Of a DNA stretch of 64,000 nt, positions 48,401-58,663 are shown one piece after another. The DNA lies in the NCBI RefSeq assembly GCF_000248075.1, contig NZ_BAFB01000076.1, positions 1 through 64,000 on the forward strand, in the 5' to 3' direction. Position 1 is the stretch's first letter, and each line of letters opens with the position of its first letter. A program made the translations under genes and the position numbers. This stretch comes from Gordonia otitidis NBRC 100426. Its GTDB lineage: Bacteria; Actinomycetota; Actinomycetes; Mycobacteriales; Mycobacteriaceae. Below the pieces are notes generated by a model, which saw nothing but the letters and a program-made list of their open reading frames with translations, did no database searches and was not told the DNA's origin.

Positions 48401-51400
48401 CGCGGATATCTTGGCCGTCCCAGCCTCACCGCAGGTCGATTCGTCGCCGACCCCCGTGTGTCGGGAGCGCTCATGTACCGCACGGGCGACGTCGTCCACC
48501 GCACCACCTCCGGTTCACTGGTGTTCGACGGTCGCAGCGACAACCAGGTCAAGGTGCGTGGATTCCGTATCGAACTGGACGAGGTCAGCAGCGCTCTGGC
48601 AACACATCCCGACGTCGACACCGCGATCACCGTCGTCCACGGCGAGGGCGCCGACGCCCGCTTGATCGCGTACGTGTCGTCGAGAGCGGCCGACACACTC
48701 AGCGACAGCGCACTCATCGCCCACGTCGCACGTACCCTCCCGCGACAGATGGTGCCGTCGAACGTCGTCGTGCTCGATCGGTTGCCACTGACGCCCAACG
48801 GGAAGATCGATCGTCGGTCACTGCCCGTACCCGACACACCCACGACAGCCCTGACCGCAACGAGGAGCGCCACAACAGATCTGACGACCGCTGCCGAGCG
48901 TCGTGTCGCCACGGCGATGGCGGCCGTGCTCGGTGTGCGCGCTGACAGCCTCGGTCCCGACACCGACTTCTTCGAGTCCGGGGGTACCTCGCTGCAGGCG
49001 ACCACTCTCGCTGCCAGGCTCGGCACCGGCGACGGTCACCGACTGCGCGTTCGCGAGATCTTCGACAACCCGACGGTGCGCGCTCTCGCCACGCTCGTCG
49101 GTGAGACCGAGCCGACAGCCACGGCGACGAAGACACCGGTGATCCCCCCGCGTGGCAGTGTCATTCCGATCGCGCCGATGCAGCGTCGACTGTTGTCGCT
49201 CGCACGCGCAAACTCCGCGTCGACCGACTACCTGATGCCCTTCACGCTGCGCCTGACCGGCCCCCTCGACCGCCGAGCGCTGCGTGACGCGCTGGTCGAT
49301 CTCGCGTCGCGGCACGCCGGTCTGCGCACCATCTACCCGCCCGCCTCGGCCGGTGGCCTGCTCATCGGGGCGGAACGGACCATCGGGCACATGCAGCCGC
49401 TCGGCTACCGCAGTGACGATGATGCGACCGCGCTGATCACGCACCTGTGTGCCATACCCATCGACATCTCGACGCAGCCTCCCCTGCGCGTGCACGTGCT
49501 GACCCGGATCTCCGACGACACCACCGTCGAGCACATCCTGGTTCTCGTCGTGCACCATGTCGCCGCCGACGGCGCGTCGCTGCCGGTGCTGGTCGACGAC
49601 CTGTCGACGGCATACGCAGAGCGACGTCGGGGGCGCCGGACCGGCTGGCAGGCGGCGTCTTTCGACTATCGCGACTACGCGGCGCTGGCCGCGACGTCTG
49701 CACGTCACTCGTCCGGCGGGGACCGACTGGCCTACTGGACGACGGCGTTGGCAGGGGCACCGGCCGACACCGCACCCACACCGATGCGGCCCGTCCGGTC
49801 GAGCACCCCCGGCACACCGGACGGCTCCGTCTCCACCGCCGCCTCCATGTCGGCCGATGCCGTGCCGGCCGCCGACTCTGTGTCGGTACCGCTCGACGAC
49901 GAGCTCCGACGTGCCGTGACGGAGTGTGCCCGCGCGCATTCGACGACACCGTTCACCGTCCTCCACACCGCGTTGTCCACTCTGCTGTACCGCCTCGGGG
50001 TCGGCTCGGACGTGGTGATCGGCACACCGGTCGCGAACCGAGTACTGCATGAGGCGCCGGATACCGATTTCGCCCGAGTGGTCGGCATGTTCGTGAACAC
50101 GGTGGCTCTGCGGACGCGGATCGACGGCTCCGAACCCGTCGGCGAACTGCTCGGTCGGCTGCGCGACGACGACCTCGCCGCGCTCGATCACGGGGACGTT
50201 CCGTTCGACGATGTCGTCGCCGCAGTCAATCCCGACCGGTCGGCCGGGGGCCACCCGCTCTTCGACGTCGCGCTGTCCGTCCACGATTTCGGCGCAGACA
50301 TCGCGCACGGCCGCATCCAGCTCGTCGACGGACTCGTCGGTGAGGTCGGCGAAGTGGGTGCAGCGCAGGCGAAGTTCGCTCTGCAGTTCACTCTCGCGGG
50401 CCTGCAGTCATCCCACGCGGCCCTGGAGGTGACGTACGCGACGAACCGCTATCGTCACTGCGAGGCACACGATCTCGCCGTCAGGTTCCTGCGAGTGGTG
50501 CGCGCGATCACCACCGACACCGAGCGAGCCGTGGGTGACATCCGCGTCACCGATCCGCTCGAGGTGGCCGACGTCGCACCGGCCAGCGGCCCACGTCCCG
50601 GCGAGCCGATGACCTTCGGCGAAATCCTGGACGCAGCCGTGACCCGCGGCCAGGACCACATCGCCGCGACCGACGGCGTCGTCGACATCACCTACCGCGA
50701 ACTCGACGCCCGCGCGCACCGACTGGCACGCCTACTCCTCGGCCGTGGCATCGGCGGCGGCGCACGACCGGGTTCCGATCCGGAACCGGTGGTGGCCATG
50801 GCCATCCCCCGGTCCATCGAGGCGCTGGTGGCGATCTGGGCGATCGTGCGATCCGGCGCGGCGTACGTACCGGTCGATCCGACGTATCCGCCCGAGCGGA
50901 TTGCGCACATGCTCGCCGACAGTGGCGCGCAGCTCGTCGTCACCGACACCGCGACCCGTGACCGGTTGCCGTCGACCGCACCGGTGATAGCCGTCGACGA
51001 CGACGCCGTTCTCGCCCGTCTGGCGCGCCAGTCGTCGGCGCCGCTCACAAGCGCCGAGGCCATCCCCGCTCGCCCGGACCAGTTGGCGTACATCATCTAC
51101 ACCTCCGGCTCGACGGGACGTCCGAAGGGTGTGCTCGTGCCGCACTCCGGTTTGCGCGCGGTGCGAGACGAGTTGCGCACCCGTATGTCTCCCGACTCGC
51201 GTTCACGAGTGCTGCACTTCGCGTCGCCGAGTTTCGACGCGTCGGTTCTGGAGTTCTTGCTGGCAGCTGCGGGCTCCGCATGTCTGGTCATCGCACCGCC
51301 CGACCTGTACGGGGGCGAACCGCTCGCGCGGTTCCTCACCGACAACCGTGTGACGCACGCGTTCATCACACCTGCTGCCATCGCGAGCATGTCGCCGACC

Positions 51401-53302
51401 GACGTCTCGACGCTGCACTGCCTGGCGATCGGTGGAGAAGCCTTCGGCGCCGATCTCGCCCGGCGGTGGGGCGCGGGCCACCGGGGATCGGGACGTCAGC
51501 GCGGATCGCAGAGCCGCCGGGTCATCAACGTCTACGGTCCCACCGAGACCACGGTGATCACCACGGCAAGCGACCCGCTGCGCGCACACGACGAATTGAC
51601 CATGGGCACACCGAACAACGGCGTGAGCGCACTCGTCCTCGACGCCAGGCTCCACCCCGTTCCGGTCGGTGTCATCGGCGAGCTGTACCTGATCGGTTCG
51701 CAGGTGACCCGCGGCTATCACCGTCGACCGGGGCTCACGGCGTCGCGGTACGTACCGGTCCCGATGGTCGCCGGAGACGAGTTCGCCGGCCGTCGCATGT
51801 ACCGCACCGGCGATCTGGTGCGGTGGACGGTCGACGGGAGACTGTCCTACGTGACGCGCAGCGACAGCCAGGTGCAGGTGCGCGGCTTCCGGATCGAACT
51901 CGGCGAGATCGACGACGCGCTCGCCGCGGACCCCCGCGTCGACTTCGCGGTGACCGTCGTCGGCGGCGTCGAGCCCCCGTCCGACCACGCAGCGACAGGC
52001 AATGGCGCTCGACTGGACAGTTACGTGACCCTCGTCGGCGATGCCGGAAATTCAGGTATCACCGACGACGAGCTACGACGTGCTGTGGCACAACGCCTTC
52101 CGCGCCACATGGTTCCTGCGACGGTGACGATTCTCGACGAGATCCCGTTGACCCCTGTCGGCAAACTCGACCGTGCCGCCCTGCCCGCACCGGTGATCGT
52201 GCGGCGTGGCCGAGTTCCGCGACCCGGGACCGAATCGACGATCTGCGAGGTGTTCGCCGAAGTCCTCGAGCTGCCCGTCGACGAGGTCGCCGCGGATGCC
52301 AGCTTCTTCGATCTCGGCGGGAACTCCTTGCAGGCAACGACTCTCACCGATCGACTGACGTCGGTGCTCGGCATCGAGATACGCGCCCACCATGTGTTCG
52401 CTGCGCCAACAGCCGCCGAACTGGCTGCCGGTCTCGACCAGGCGACGGGTGGGTCGGAGCCGACTGCGGCCACCGACTCCCGCGCTGCGTGGCAGGTACT
52501 GATACCACTGCGCACGACGCCCGAGCACTCCACCCCGGTCAGCACACCGCTGTTCGCGGTACACCCGGCGATCGGGCTGTCCTGGGCGTTCGCGTCGTTG
52601 CTGCCCCACCTCGAGCCCGGACGTGCCGTCTACGGACTGCAGAATCCCGAACTGTCCGGCCGGCGGGCACCGTCGTCACTGGGCGAGCTGGCCGCGTACT
52701 ACGCCGAGCAGATCCAGTCGGTACAGCCCACCGGGCCCTACCATCTGCTCGGCTGGTCGCTCGGCGGCCTGATCGCGCAGGAGATCGCGGTCATTCTCGC
52801 CGAGAGTGGCGAGCACGTGGCCGATCTGACGATTCTCGATTCCTACGTGCTCTCCGACCGTCCCGATCTCGCCACCGAATCGTCGGTTGCAGAGCTGATG
52901 AGCGAATTCGGTATCACCACCACCGATCTCACCGACACGTCCGACGTCGACGCCGCCTGGCATGCGGTACGACACGCGGGTGGTCTTCTCGGTGGGCTCT
53001 CGAGAGCGGAGTTCGGTGCGGTGCACCGCGTGTTCGAGAATGCGGGTGCGCTGGCACATCCGTGGCGTCCGCGGGTGTTCCACGGAGACGTCACCTTCGT
53101 GTCCGCGACCAGGGCCGCACAGCCCGGCGCACCGGCGGTCGCGGGGTGGCACCCCTACATCGACGGAACGATCCACAACATCGACGTCGACTGCTCACAC
53201 GCACGAATGCTGTTGCCGGAGAATGTGATCTCCTTTGCCGACGTCTTGTCCCCACGACCGCGTCGAACGGCGCGGCACCACATCGAGAGGAATGACTCAT
53301 GA
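39494..53302 (+). CDS. Tetramodular nonribosomal peptide synthetase
   Basis: This is a 4602-residue NRPS with four C-A-T modules and a terminal thioesterase. C domains lie near residues 25-450, 1095-1535, 2175-2610 and 3220-3695, with active sites HHVAFDG, HHLAADG, HHIAADG and HHVAADG. A domains follow at about 475-960, 1560-2050, 2635-3105 and 3715-4225. T domains have LGGNSL, LGGNSL, SGGTSL and LGGNSL. The TE has GWSLGG near 4420 and CSHARM near 4567. Ten-residue codes read from the A domains are DVWHFSLIDK (serine), then DALFVGAVVK, DALFGGCIVK and DALFAGVVIK, which look hydrophobic but are unassigned. No epimerase or methyltransferase is present. C1 resembles the EntF type and may take an acyl starter. 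GTG 39494 has GAGGAGG four bases upstream. Confidence 0.95.
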   Translation: MSTEVSTTHVTGSQVGAGHAEGHALPLTAAQRGIFFAQQLDPDIPMSVAAFAEFFDDVDADVMDRAVRSTAHDTESGLLRVVDDEDGEPRIVVDRARTIELGLLDFSDAEDPRGRALAWIDEHRSRRVDVYSDPLLETYLLRLGPHHVLWYCWGHHVAFDGYAAMFMMVRVAAHYTAMTTGTAVPPSTSASMSQIADIDHDYRASAAFVEARKFWEQRLRPGGADAPPPTSLSTASAPAAPVAAVESVELDADLVETIRARAAEHGVRTASVITAAVALYLARLNDRDDAMLSLPVACRDTDLLRTSAGLTSNVVPVGMGFDATTTIADALRITNSDIKHAVRHQRFRHEEISADILGRTDGTRGFFGPMVNVMLFFEHIDFGSLRGALNVLSTGPVEDASINVYDGFTGGMRLDLEANPNLYSAADITRHHSRIVDFLRRFATAPAHTPVVDVVPATSAEMEAIDDAAHGRSVVDDGSTLLSLLDEGFADSIATHVAVIEPDVAQLDIATFTARARAAAASLSSRGIGPESVVGVALPRSADQVLALHAVIRSGAAFLPIDPAEPPHRLAHILETARPAAVIAAPEWSPQTGSSDTPDDIATTLLSLDELTAAPDSAVHVASAHPRAPRPDHPAYVLFTSGSTGRPKGVVIDHRAIVNRLRWMQDHYHLTADDRVLQKTPATFDVSVWEFFWPFIAGATLVVARPDGHRDPWYLRDVIAEHGITTVHFVPSMLSAFAEAHMDEAASSRDSLGSLRQIFTSGEALAPATVGAIRALTSAPVHNLYGPTEAAIDVTFHDACRSDAGDVPIGVPVDNTSAHVLDHHLMPQPIGAVGELYLGGVQLARGYANRPDLTAARFVADPRRDGARLYRTGDLVRRRASGEIDYLGRADSQVKIRGQRVEPGEVESALSTLPGVHAAAVVALDDAEVGGTVLVGYVSGSDELDSRDLRGELAEHVPAHMVPSTICVLPALPTTTNGKLDRSALPAPTRPAPATGRVEPRTALERAVADTVAAVLGSAVPVSMSGNLFSLGGNSLSATRVSARLARVTGHRLPLRTVFDAPDLAALAAALSSAGVHDDVRPATSSPHARATRGERIPLSPAQHRLWLTARLDPDSAAAYHIPFSIRLVGTLDVESLQAALDDVVTRHEPLRSTVSERDGQAYLNIHAPGAMSVALPVDDLARTDEVDGVENEVARRTADVAAEEFDLTRDIPIRARLLRAAPDDHTLVVVIHHLAADGWSLAPFAADLATAYRARLTGVAPGWKPLPVTYSDVAVGQQEALLGDASADLDFWRARLTDAPTETELPHDRPRTHRAATTGDVVSVRLPAGRHGALAGVATDNDATLFMAIHAAVATLLRGFAQNDEIVLGTPVSGRGDADVDTLVGMFVNTLALPTRIDKNASFSEILRAVRAADLDAFDHADLPFDHLVNELNPQRSAQVHPFFQVSVSVDNRDDITIDLPGLTATATPVEIGRTKFDLSFTFVEYTDDNGSPAGMDVEISYATELFDAATVSGLGSRLAKIIAAITDDPTRPVGDIGMLDLGERLGLVPAVGAGTRPVEHFSSIIAAAVATEPDRIAVTDGITSLTYRELDAGAELLAERLRSEGIGPEDFVAVALPRGIDWVRTVWAVTRCGAAWVPIDPTYPPARIDFMLTDSGACLLVNDTGSLATLGTAAQHISTLTLDDLKPSDGRSTARTADLSVDQPAYMIYTSGTTGTPKGVVVSHRGLADFAAQQVSQFGLRADSRTMHMASPSFDASVLELLMAFSAASTMRIVGPDPAAGAELTDLMRSAGVTHAFLTPSLLTTMDPTAVPELDVLVIGGEHPNPEAVRRWSETTTIFNAYGPTETTVVATVSDPIVDTATSDYSPRVTIGRPIRGVSTVVLDERLQPVAPGTTGELYVAGTHLARGYHGVHGLTSKRFVANPFGDPGDRMYRTGDLVRWTRDHRLEFRGRADHQAKVRGHRIELGEVDAALTALDEVVASVSVVDGDGANARLVSFVALDRTRSEQISSRAHAEIQSRLRDRLPRHMIPTAIVVVPEIPTTPAGKIDMRALPTPDAAATRDADVTAPRTEAERTIMSLFAEVLGRPADDVGVDDDFFDLGGNSLLATQLADSVGQRTGTRVPVREIFDHPTVAELALQWAGPAGDLLAGAHGESQTEHALLQHDPTSPVAPGPAQEQLWFLNTLGNDTADDDLPPASYSIAFALDIRGPLDVDALEGALNWVIDRHEPLRTVYPESDGRPELSVCSGDSVVLHVDADVSVDQWARAAEALAQCPFDLTRDLPIRVRLHRLTDEPHHHKLTVVVHHIAADGASMAPLAHDLAGAYADLSDGRSPSADPLPLVYRDFLRWQRESLDTRLPALTGWWRTALDGVDSAPVLLPDAPDAHDVDVEQGADVVEVALDRGLRERLTELGGATTTEFMAIHAVLAALLRRHCADPDVHTVGADADIVIGTPVAGRADPRLAGLVGMFVNSVVLRTRVDGGWSAAELFDEVRRADLDALSHADMPFDAVVAAVRPPRTGRHPLFAISLTVDDDPLTTSDIALGDLRTAVEEVDTGAVRFDLEVQSRGDTLRMTFATDVFTRSRVEKLADDFVELARQLVTHPRKRIDEHLVDAPSTATAFSPDPVHLADLLDLTATRHRDLVAVVDGDMTLTYAELDELSAQWAAGLRNEGVGPEHIVAVALPRSWRFVAALWAVLRAGGVVLPIDPRYPAERIAHMIRDCDTHVGITDPDTAIAEHSTSDVRWLTPEILGQPGGSTTAPAPRRVDAAAYVIYTSGSTGTPKGVAVTHRGIGAFSQSQRDRYDVHSGDRTLHFASPGFDATFLEFLLAFDAGATMVIAPPTIYGGDELVDFLDDTAVTHAFITPAALMAATPRPLPQLRTLGVGGEASPPELVAAWAPGRRYVNCYGPTETTIVATMSQPLQPGDDITIGEPVNGCTALVLDHRLAPVRDQVPGELYLAGPGIARGYLGRPSLTAGRFVADPRVSGALMYRTGDVVHRTTSGSLVFDGRSDNQVKVRGFRIELDEVSSALATHPDVDTAITVVHGEGADARLIAYVSSRAADTLSDSALIAHVARTLPRQMVPSNVVVLDRLPLTPNGKIDRRSLPVPDTPTTALTATRSATTDLTTAAERRVATAMAAVLGVRADSLGPDTDFFESGGTSLQATTLAARLGTGDGHRLRVREIFDNPTVRALATLVGETEPTATATKTPVIPPRGSVIPIAPMQRRLLSLARANSASTDYLMPFTLRLTGPLDRRALRDALVDLASRHAGLRTIYPPASAGGLLIGAERTIGHMQPLGYRSDDDATALITHLCAIPIDISTQPPLRVHVLTRISDDTTVEHILVLVVHHVAADGASLPVLVDDLSTAYAERRRGRRTGWQAASFDYRDYAALAATSARHSSGGDRLAYWTTALAGAPADTAPTPMRPVRSSTPGTPDGSVSTAASMSADAVPAADSVSVPLDDELRRAVTECARAHSTTPFTVLHTALSTLLYRLGVGSDVVIGTPVANRVLHEAPDTDFARVVGMFVNTVALRTRIDGSEPVGELLGRLRDDDLAALDHGDVPFDDVVAAVNPDRSAGGHPLFDVALSVHDFGADIAHGRIQLVDGLVGEVGEVGAAQAKFALQFTLAGLQSSHAALEVTYATNRYRHCEAHDLAVRFLRVVRAITTDTERAVGDIRVTDPLEVADVAPASGPRPGEPMTFGEILDAAVTRGQDHIAATDGVVDITYRELDARAHRLARLLLGRGIGGGARPGSDPEPVVAMAIPRSIEALVAIWAIVRSGAAYVPVDPTYPPERIAHMLADSGAQLVVTDTATRDRLPSTAPVIAVDDDAVLARLARQSSAPLTSAEAIPARPDQLAYIIYTSGSTGRPKGVLVPHSGLRAVRDELRTRMSPDSRSRVLHFASPSFDASVLEFLLAAAGSACLVIAPPDLYGGEPLARFLTDNRVTHAFITPAAIASMSPTDVSTLHCLAIGGEAFGADLARRWGAGHRGSGRQRGSQSRRVINVYGPTETTVITTASDPLRAHDELTMGTPNNGVSALVLDARLHPVPVGVIGELYLIGSQVTRGYHRRPGLTASRYVPVPMVAGDEFAGRRMYRTGDLVRWTVDGRLSYVTRSDSQVQVRGFRIELGEIDDALAADPRVDFAVTVVGGVEPPSDHAATGNGARLDSYVTLVGDAGNSGITDDELRRAVAQRLPRHMVPATVTILDEIPLTPVGKLDRAALPAPVIVRRGRVPRPGTESTICEVFAEVLELPVDEVAADASFFDLGGNSLQATTLTDRLTSVLGIEIRAHHVFAAPTAAELAAGLDQATGGSEPTAATDSRAAWQVLIPLRTTPEHSTPVSTPLFAVHPAIGLSWAFASLLPHLEPGRAVYGLQNPELSGRRAPSSLGELAAYYAEQIQSVQPTGPYHLLGWSLGGLIAQEIAVILAESGEHVADLTILDSYVLSDRPDLATESSVAELMSEFGITTTDLTDTSDVDAAWHAVRHAGGLLGGLSRAEFGAVHRVFENAGALAHPWRPRVFHGDVTFVSATRAAQPGAPAVAGWHPYIDGTIHNIDVDCSHARMLLPENVISFADVLSPRPRRTARHHIERNDS

Positions 53303-53541
53303 CCAACCCGTTCGACGACGTCAACGGCGTGTTCCTGGTCCTGGTGAACCACGAGAACCAGCATTCGCTGTGGCCTCGGTTCGCTCCGGTCCCCGCCGGT
53401 TGGCGCAGCGTGTTCGGGCCATCCGGCCACGACGAATGTCTGGCCTACGTCGAAAAGAACTGGACCGATCTGCGGCCCGCGAGCCTCATCGAAGCGATGG
53501 AAGGGAGCAGTCATGCCGACCGGGCGACACAGGATGACTGA
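53299..53541 (+). CDS. MbtH-like protein
   Basis: This is an 80-residue MbtH-family protein with the pattern [24 protein letters not shown], then [11 protein letters not shown] and [11 protein letters not shown]. MbtH proteins bind NRPS adenylation domains and are often needed for their folding or activity. The ATG overlaps the NRPS stop (ATGA), so one copy is made with the synthetase. Confidence 0.95.
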   Translation: MTNPFDDVNGVFLVLVNHENQHSLWPRFAPVPAGWRSVFGPSGHDECLAYVEKNWTDLRPASLIEAMEGSSHADRATQDD

Positions 53542-54583
53542 TCCCATCGACACCCCGACCACCAACGCGCTGGAATTGCGGGGTGTACGAAAGGTGTTCA
53601 CCTCCGGCCTCGGGCGGCGCCGACGCATCGTCACGGCCGTGGACCGCCTCGACCTGACGATCCCCGCCGGCACCGTCCACGCCCTCCTCGGCCCGAACGG
53701 GGCCGGTAAGACCACCACCGTCCGCATGGTGGCGACGCTGCTGCGTCCCGATGCGGGCACGGTGACCGTCGACGGGATCGACGCGCTGCGCGAACCCGAC
53801 CGTGCACGCGAGATCATCGGCGTCTCAGGACAATACGCCGCAGTGGACGGAACCCTCACCGGTTTCGAGAACCTACGCATGGTCGCGCAGCTCTACGGCC
53901 ACCGACGACGCGAAGCGGCCGAACTGGCGCGGGACATGATCACCGACCTCGGACTCGACGACGCCGCCGATCGTCCGATGCGCACCTATTCGGGTGGCAT
54001 GCGGCGGCGGCTCGACCTCGCGGGAGCGCTCGTCAATCGTCCGCGTCTGGTCATCCTGGACGAGCCGACGACGGGACTCGACCCGCGCGGTCGTCGACAG
54101 ATCTGGGATCTGATCGCGTCACAGGTGCGCGCGGGTACCACCGTGCTGCTGACGACGCAATACCTCGAGGAGGCCGACACGCTTGCCGACGAGATCACCG
54201 TGATAGACCACGGTCGGATTCGTGCACAGGGCAGCGCCGAGCAACTCAAGAACTCGATCACACCGGAGATCCTGACCGTCGAGTTCGACGCCGAACCCAC
54301 CGGCGCGCAAGCGGTTCTCGTTTCGAGAACGCTCGCCGCGATCGGGGTCGGATCGCCGAACCGGTCGGCCCCCGACCAGTGGTCGGTGCCCGTTGCCGAG
54401 GGCGCGCACGACATCCCCGACGTTGTCCGCGCACTCGATGCGGTCGGCACACCGGTACGCAGTGTCTCGGTGGCCGGGCCGACGCTCGACGACGTCTTCC
54501 TGCAGCTGACCGACCACGCAGTCGGCACCGACAGCGTGGCCAGACCGACCGACGACGTACGGGAGACCGCTGATGTTCACTGA
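53513..54583 (+). CDS. ABC exporter ATPase, DrrA type
   Basis: This 356-residue ATPase has Walker [11 protein letters not shown] (about 59-68), the signature [12 protein letters not shown] (about 158), Walker [17 protein letters not shown] and the H-loop [11 protein letters not shown]. The C-terminal extension fits the DrrA group, which exports drugs and lipids. ATG 53513 has GAAGGGAG upstream and overlaps the MbtH gene by 29 bases; ATG 53534 is an alternative. It probably exports the NRPS product. Confidence 0.9.
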   Translation: MPTGRHRMTDPIDTPTTNALELRGVRKVFTSGLGRRRRIVTAVDRLDLTIPAGTVHALLGPNGAGKTTTVRMVATLLRPDAGTVTVDGIDALREPDRAREIIGVSGQYAAVDGTLTGFENLRMVAQLYGHRRREAAELARDMITDLGLDDAADRPMRTYSGGMRRRLDLAGALVNRPRLVILDEPTTGLDPRGRRQIWDLIASQVRAGTTVLLTTQYLEEADTLADEITVIDHGRIRAQGSAEQLKNSITPEILTVEFDAEPTGAQAVLVSRTLAAIGVGSPNRSAPDQWSVPVAEGAHDIPDVVRALDAVGTPVRSVSVAGPTLDDVFLQLTDHAVGTDSVARPTDDVRETADVH

Positions 54584-55355
54584 CACCGCCGTCATAGTCG
54601 AGCGCAATCTGCTCACGGTTCGACGGATTCCCACGCTGCTCGTCAGCGCGACGATCCAGCCACTGATGTTCGTGTTCCTCTTCGCCTACGTGTTCGGTGC
54701 CACGTTCGGTGGACACTCCTACCGCGAATACCTCATGGCCGGGATCTTCACGCAGACAGTCGTGTTCAACGCCGCGTTCACCACGGTCGGGCTCGCGAAC
54801 GACATGTCGGACGGGATCATCGATCGACTCCGTTCGCTGCCGATGTCGCGGCTCGCAGTCATCGCCGGTCGGGTCGGATCGGACATGCTCCTCGGCCTCG
54901 TCGGTCTCGCGGTCATGGTCGTCAGTGGTCTCGTCATAGGCTGGCGGATACACGGTTCGATGACCGATGCGGCGATAGCGTTCGGGGTGATCGTGTTGTT
55001 CGCGCTCGCGATGGCATGGGTGGGAGCGGTCACCGGACTGACGGCGCCGAATGTCGAAGTGGCACAGAGCATCGGATTCCTGTGGATGTTTCCCGTGACG
55101 TTCTTGTCGTCGGCGTTCATCTCCGCGGCCAGTCTGCCGGGGCCGTTACGGACTGTGGCGGAGTGGAATCCGGTCACAGCCGTGGCAACCACGAGCCGTG
55201 AACATCTCGGCAACGGCGCACCACGAGACTTCGTGCCCCCGTCGGGCTGGGTCGCCGAGCACGCCCTCGGCTATTCGATCGGCTGGAGCACCGCCATCCT
55301 CGCCGTGTGCATGCCGTTGTCGCTGATGCTCTACCGTCGCGCGGCGAGCAGATGA
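54573..55355 (+). CDS. ABC-2 type exporter permease, DrrB type
   Basis: This is a 260-residue permease with six hydrophobic segments. The motif FTTVGLANDMSDGIIDRLRSLPMSR is the conserved ABC-2 loop that contacts the ATPase. It overlaps the ATPase gene by 11 bases and ends the NRPS-MbtH-exporter block. With the preceding ATPase it would pump the peptide, or its lipid form, out of the cell. Confidence 0.9.
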   Translation: MFTDTAVIVERNLLTVRRIPTLLVSATIQPLMFVFLFAYVFGATFGGHSYREYLMAGIFTQTVVFNAAFTTVGLANDMSDGIIDRLRSLPMSRLAVIAGRVGSDMLLGLVGLAVMVVSGLVIGWRIHGSMTDAAIAFGVIVLFALAMAWVGAVTGLTAPNVEVAQSIGFLWMFPVTFLSSAFISAASLPGPLRTVAEWNPVTAVATTSREHLGNGAPRDFVPPSGWVAEHALGYSIGWSTAILAVCMPLSLMLYRRAASR

Positions 55356-55450
55356 ACCCGGCCCGAAGCGACCGAGCCGTACCTGACACGGCACGACACC
55401 GTATGGGCCGAATCGCCACACAGACAACGCGGCGTGGCTACCGTGGTGGG

Positions 55451-56065
55451 GTGACATCCGGCCACGCCTCGACGGGAGACGGCGACGATCGTCCCGCGGG
55501 CGCCACGTCGGAAGCGGGCGCACTGCGCGAACTGTTGTCGGCATCGGCCGGCGGTGATCGGGCAGCATTCGGTCGGCTCTACGACCTGACCAGCGCGCGG
55601 ATATACGGACTGGCATTGCGCGTGATCCGCGACGTCCACTACGCGGAAGAGGTCGTGCAGGAGTCCTACCTCCAGTACTGGCAGAAGGCAGGCGAGTATC
55701 AGCCGTCGCGCGGTTCGGTGATCACGTGGATGATGACGATCGCTCATCGCCGGGCCGTCGACCGGGTGCGCACCGAGGAACTGCAACAGCGCAAGGCCGC
55801 AGAGTACGGCGCGGGCAACGTGAGCACCCCGCACCCGATTCCGCTCGAGGTGGTCGTCGACCGCGAGGAGACCCGCGAGCTGCGTACGTGCCTCGACCGA
55901 CTGACAGAACTCCAGCGCGCCAGCATCGAGATGTCGTACTTCAACGGCATGACCTATCCCGAGGTCGCGGCGATCACCTCCACGCCGCTGCCGACGATCA
56001 AGTCGCGCATCCGCGACGGTCTCCGTCGTCTCAAGAAGTGTTTGCACGGTGATGGCGATGGCTGA
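55451..56065 (+). CDS. sigK: ECF sigma factor, SigK-like
   Basis: This is a 204-residue ECF sigma factor. Region 2 holds FGRLYDLTSARIYGLALRVIRD and YLQYWQKAGEY; region 4 holds ELQRASIEMSYFNGMTYPEVA and LPTIKSRIRDGLRRLKKCL. Similarity to mycobacterial SigK is clear, and the partner gene downstream is RskA-like. The GTG is six bases after TACCGT; ATG 55403 is an alternative start. It should direct RNA polymerase to a small set of promoters after the anti-sigma factor is cleaved. Confidence 0.87.
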   Translation: MTSGHASTGDGDDRPAGATSEAGALRELLSASAGGDRAAFGRLYDLTSARIYGLALRVIRDVHYAEEVVQESYLQYWQKAGEYQPSRGSVITWMMTIAHRRAVDRVRTEELQQRKAAEYGAGNVSTPHPIPLEVVVDREETRELRTCLDRLTELQRASIEMSYFNGMTYPEVAAITSTPLPTIKSRIRDGLRRLKKCLHGDGDG

Positions 56066-56894
56066 CACCGAGTGGCTCGACGACCACATCGAGTTGTACG
56101 CGATCGACGCGCTCCCGCCCGCCGAGAACGAACGTGTGCGCCGGGAACTCGACGATCTCAGCCCCGTCGAGCTACGGATCTACCGCGCCCGCATCACCGA
56201 CGTCCGGTCTGCGGTCACCGACCTGGCGAGCGGATTCGCGCTGGCCGCACCGACAGAGCTGCGCGAGACGGTTCTCGATCGGGTGTTCACCGCCGACAGC
56301 GCCCCCGACCACGCAGCCGAGATCGGCACCGACCGGGACCCCGACAGCGACTCCGGCCCCGGTGACGACTCCGGCCCCGGCGCCGACGGGACGTCGACCG
56401 TCGTCGCGCTCGACCACGCCAGAAACCGCCGCCGACGCGTCTCACTCGCAGTCGGAGCCGCAGCGGTCACGGTGGCGGTCGCGCTCGGCGCGGGTGTACT
56501 GATCGGACGGTCCACAGCGCCGGAGTCGACGCCGTCGACGACGACCGCCCAGCAGGTGTCCGACATCCTCGCCGCTCCCGACGCACGGTCGACGGTCTCG
56601 CCGCTGGCCGACGACCGGGGCACAGTGACCGTCGTGAGCTCGAAGTCGGCCAACCGCGCAGTTGCGCTGCTGCGTGACCAGCGCAATCGTCTCGCGGCAG
56701 ACCAGACATTCCAACTCTGGCTGATCGGCAAGTCCGACAAACCGGTGTCGGCAGGTCTCGCGGACGGCGCGGGAGCGGGAGCGCCGGTGGTCATCGACGC
56801 GCTCGACGCTTCGCGGGTTCTGGCGGTGACCATCGAGCCACAAGGCGGATCCCCGCAGCCGACGAGCGCTATTCTGACCCAGGTTCCGTTGTAA
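56049..56894 (+). CDS. rskA: Anti-sigma-K factor, RskA-like
   Basis: This is a 281-residue membrane anti-sigma factor. The N-terminal cytoplasmic part (ELYAIDALPPAE) would hold SigK. One membrane helix lies near residues 130-152, after RNRRRRVS. The outer part has the RskA pattern FQLWLIGKSDKPVSAG and VTIEPQGGSPQPT. An acidic Asp/Pro/Gly linker near residues 85-115 is longer than in M. tuberculosis. It overlaps sigK by 17 bases; starts at 56049, 56052 and 56058 are possible. Confidence 0.88.
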   Translation: MMAMADTEWLDDHIELYAIDALPPAENERVRRELDDLSPVELRIYRARITDVRSAVTDLASGFALAAPTELRETVLDRVFTADSAPDHAAEIGTDRDPDSDSGPGDDSGPGADGTSTVVALDHARNRRRRVSLAVGAAAVTVAVALGAGVLIGRSTAPESTPSTTTAQQVSDILAAPDARSTVSPLADDRGTVTVVSSKSANRAVALLRDQRNRLAADQTFQLWLIGKSDKPVSAGLADGAGAGAPVVIDALDASRVLAVTIEPQGGSPQPTSAILTQVPL

Positions 56895-56990
56895 CGTCGG
56901 CGCACGGGTGGCGCGTCATACGGTACTCAGAGACGTCGGGTTCGCCGTTGACTGCGACCCCGGACCGCCGATACCGATCGCAGGAGAATG

Positions 56991-57984
56991 ATGCGTCGAC
57001 AGCACTTGATCTGGCTGATCCTGGGACTCACGCTCGCCGCGTTCCTGGGAACGACGACGCCGGCGCAGGCAGCGCCGACGTCGAGCATCGTGAGCTCAAC
57101 CGATGACTCCCCCCAGCAGGTCACCCTCATGGTGCACAGTGCGTCGATGGACCGCACCATCCCGGTCACGGTGTTGACCCCGAAGAATCGCACGCGACCG
57201 GCTCCCGCTCTCTATCTGCTCAACGGCGCAGGCGGCGGGGAGGATTCGGCCACCTGGAACGCCCGCACCGACTACAAGAAGTTCTTCGCCGACAAGAACG
57301 TCTACGTCGTGACCCCGATCGGCGGCGCCTTCTCGTACTACACCGACTGGCAACGCGACGACCCTGTCCTCGGCCGCAACAAATGGCAGACCTTCCTCAC
57401 AAGAGAACTGCCACCGTTGATCGACAAGCGTTTCCCGACCACCGGAAAAGTGGCGGTCGCAGGGATCTCGATGGCCGGCACCACGGTGTTCAATCTCGCC
57501 CTCGCTGCGCCGGGGATGTATCGCTCGATCGCCGCATTCAGCGGCTGCGCACGTACAAGCGACCCCGTCGGCCAGCAGTACATCCGCTTCGTTGTCGAGA
57601 ACCGCGGCGGCGGCAACATGACCAATATGTGGGGCCCGCTCAACGGCCCGGGTTGGCGCGCAAACGACCCCCTACCTCAATGCGGCGAAGCTTCGCGGCA
57701 CCAAGGTCTACATGACCGCGGGCACAGGACTTCCCGGTAAGCACGAACAACTCTCGGACCCTGGAATCGACGGTGACCAATTCGCCCTGGGCAACCAGGT
57801 GCTGCTCGGCGGCGCGATCGAATTCGGCATCGACCAGTGCACACGCCAGATGGCGACCCGTCTCGCCCAACTCGGCATTCCTGCACAGGTCAATCTGCGT
57901 CCCGTCGGCACCCACTCGTGGGGCTACTGGCAGGACGACCTACACCAGACCTGGCCGTCGATCGCTCGCGATATCGGGGCGTGA
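56991..57984 (+). pseudogene. Antigen 85/FrmB-like secreted esterase with frameshift
   Basis: The gene encodes a signal peptide (LIWLILGLTLAAFLG, cleavage after TPAQA) and an Ag85-type hydrolase with the nucleophile motif GISMAG near residue 160. At the C-run 57668-57672 the frame slips: read in frame, translation leaves the family pattern and stops at 57740. With one C fewer it continues as NDPYLNAAKLRG to GTHSWGYWQDDL, the catalytic-His region, and stops at 57984. It is therefore either a recent frameshift mutation or a base-call error. Members transfer mycolates or cleave esters. ATG 56991 has AGGAG upstream. Confidence 0.8.
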
Positions 57985-58035
57985 GACGCAGAGGGTGACA
58001 GGCTCGGCGCCCACGACGTCGGGGGCACCGATACG

Positions 58036-58420
58036 TCACCAGAGGTCGAGACTGGTGTAACCGTCCTGGAGCGCGGGCGAGCAGGTGGGTCTTGGTCGGT
58101 GCGGGCCGGCCGGCCGCTGTGTACTTGGTGCGGATTCGCGCGAGATGGGTGCTCACCGTCGACGCCGAGATGAACAGTTCGGCGGCGGCGTCCTCTTTCG
58201 ACTCGGCACGCAGCCAGGTCAACAGCACCTCCACCTCGCGACGCGACAGCACGGGCCTGCGCGACGCATCCGCCTCGTGGCCGTGGCGGTAATCGTCCAT
58301 CCTGGCGATCTGAGTGGGGACGACTGCACGCGACACCCCGCCCCGATCAGACGAGATGGTGTGCGCAGGCACAGGTGCTACTCCCCCACGGGGCACACTG
58401 GCCTCAGGAACTACGGTCAC
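58036..58420 (-). pseudogene. LuxR-type HTH regulator, frameshifted near its end
   Basis: The GTG at 58420 has AAGGA seven bases upstream. The frame encodes a LuxR helix-turn-helix: LSRREVEVLLTWL, KEDAAAELFISASTVSTHLARI and RTKYTAAGR. After KTHLLARA, near base 58070, the frame becomes Arg/Pro-rich and runs into the esterase gene. A shifted frame instead gives LQDGYTSLDLW and a stop at 58036, the expected LuxR ending. This is a small HTH-only regulator, damaged or mis-sequenced by a one- or two-base indel. Confidence 0.62.
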
Positions 58421-58524
58421 GAGTACGTCCTTCTACATAATGTCTTCACGACACCGATCCCCGACACTCAGCAAATGATAAGGATCGACTCTGACATATC
58501 GGTAGTCCCTTAAATGGGGTCTTT

Positions 58525-58538
58525 GTTGCATGTGCAAC
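58525..58538. repeat. Palindrome between the luxR-like and ADC-like genes
   Basis: GTTGCA-TG-TGCAAC is a perfect palindrome in the relatively AT-rich 243-base gap between the divergent genes. It may be the operator of the LuxR-like protein or another regulator. No firm promoter hexamers were fixed next to it. Confidence 0.45.
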
Positions 58539-58663
58539 CACCGCCCCCTGAGAAGGTCCTCGATGCCACGTTCTCGCCCCCGCTCATCAGGCGATATGCA
58601 AAACTGGAACACGTTCTCATCGGCTCGAGATGCTGAACGTTCCGGTTCTGCGAAAGGCGGCCC

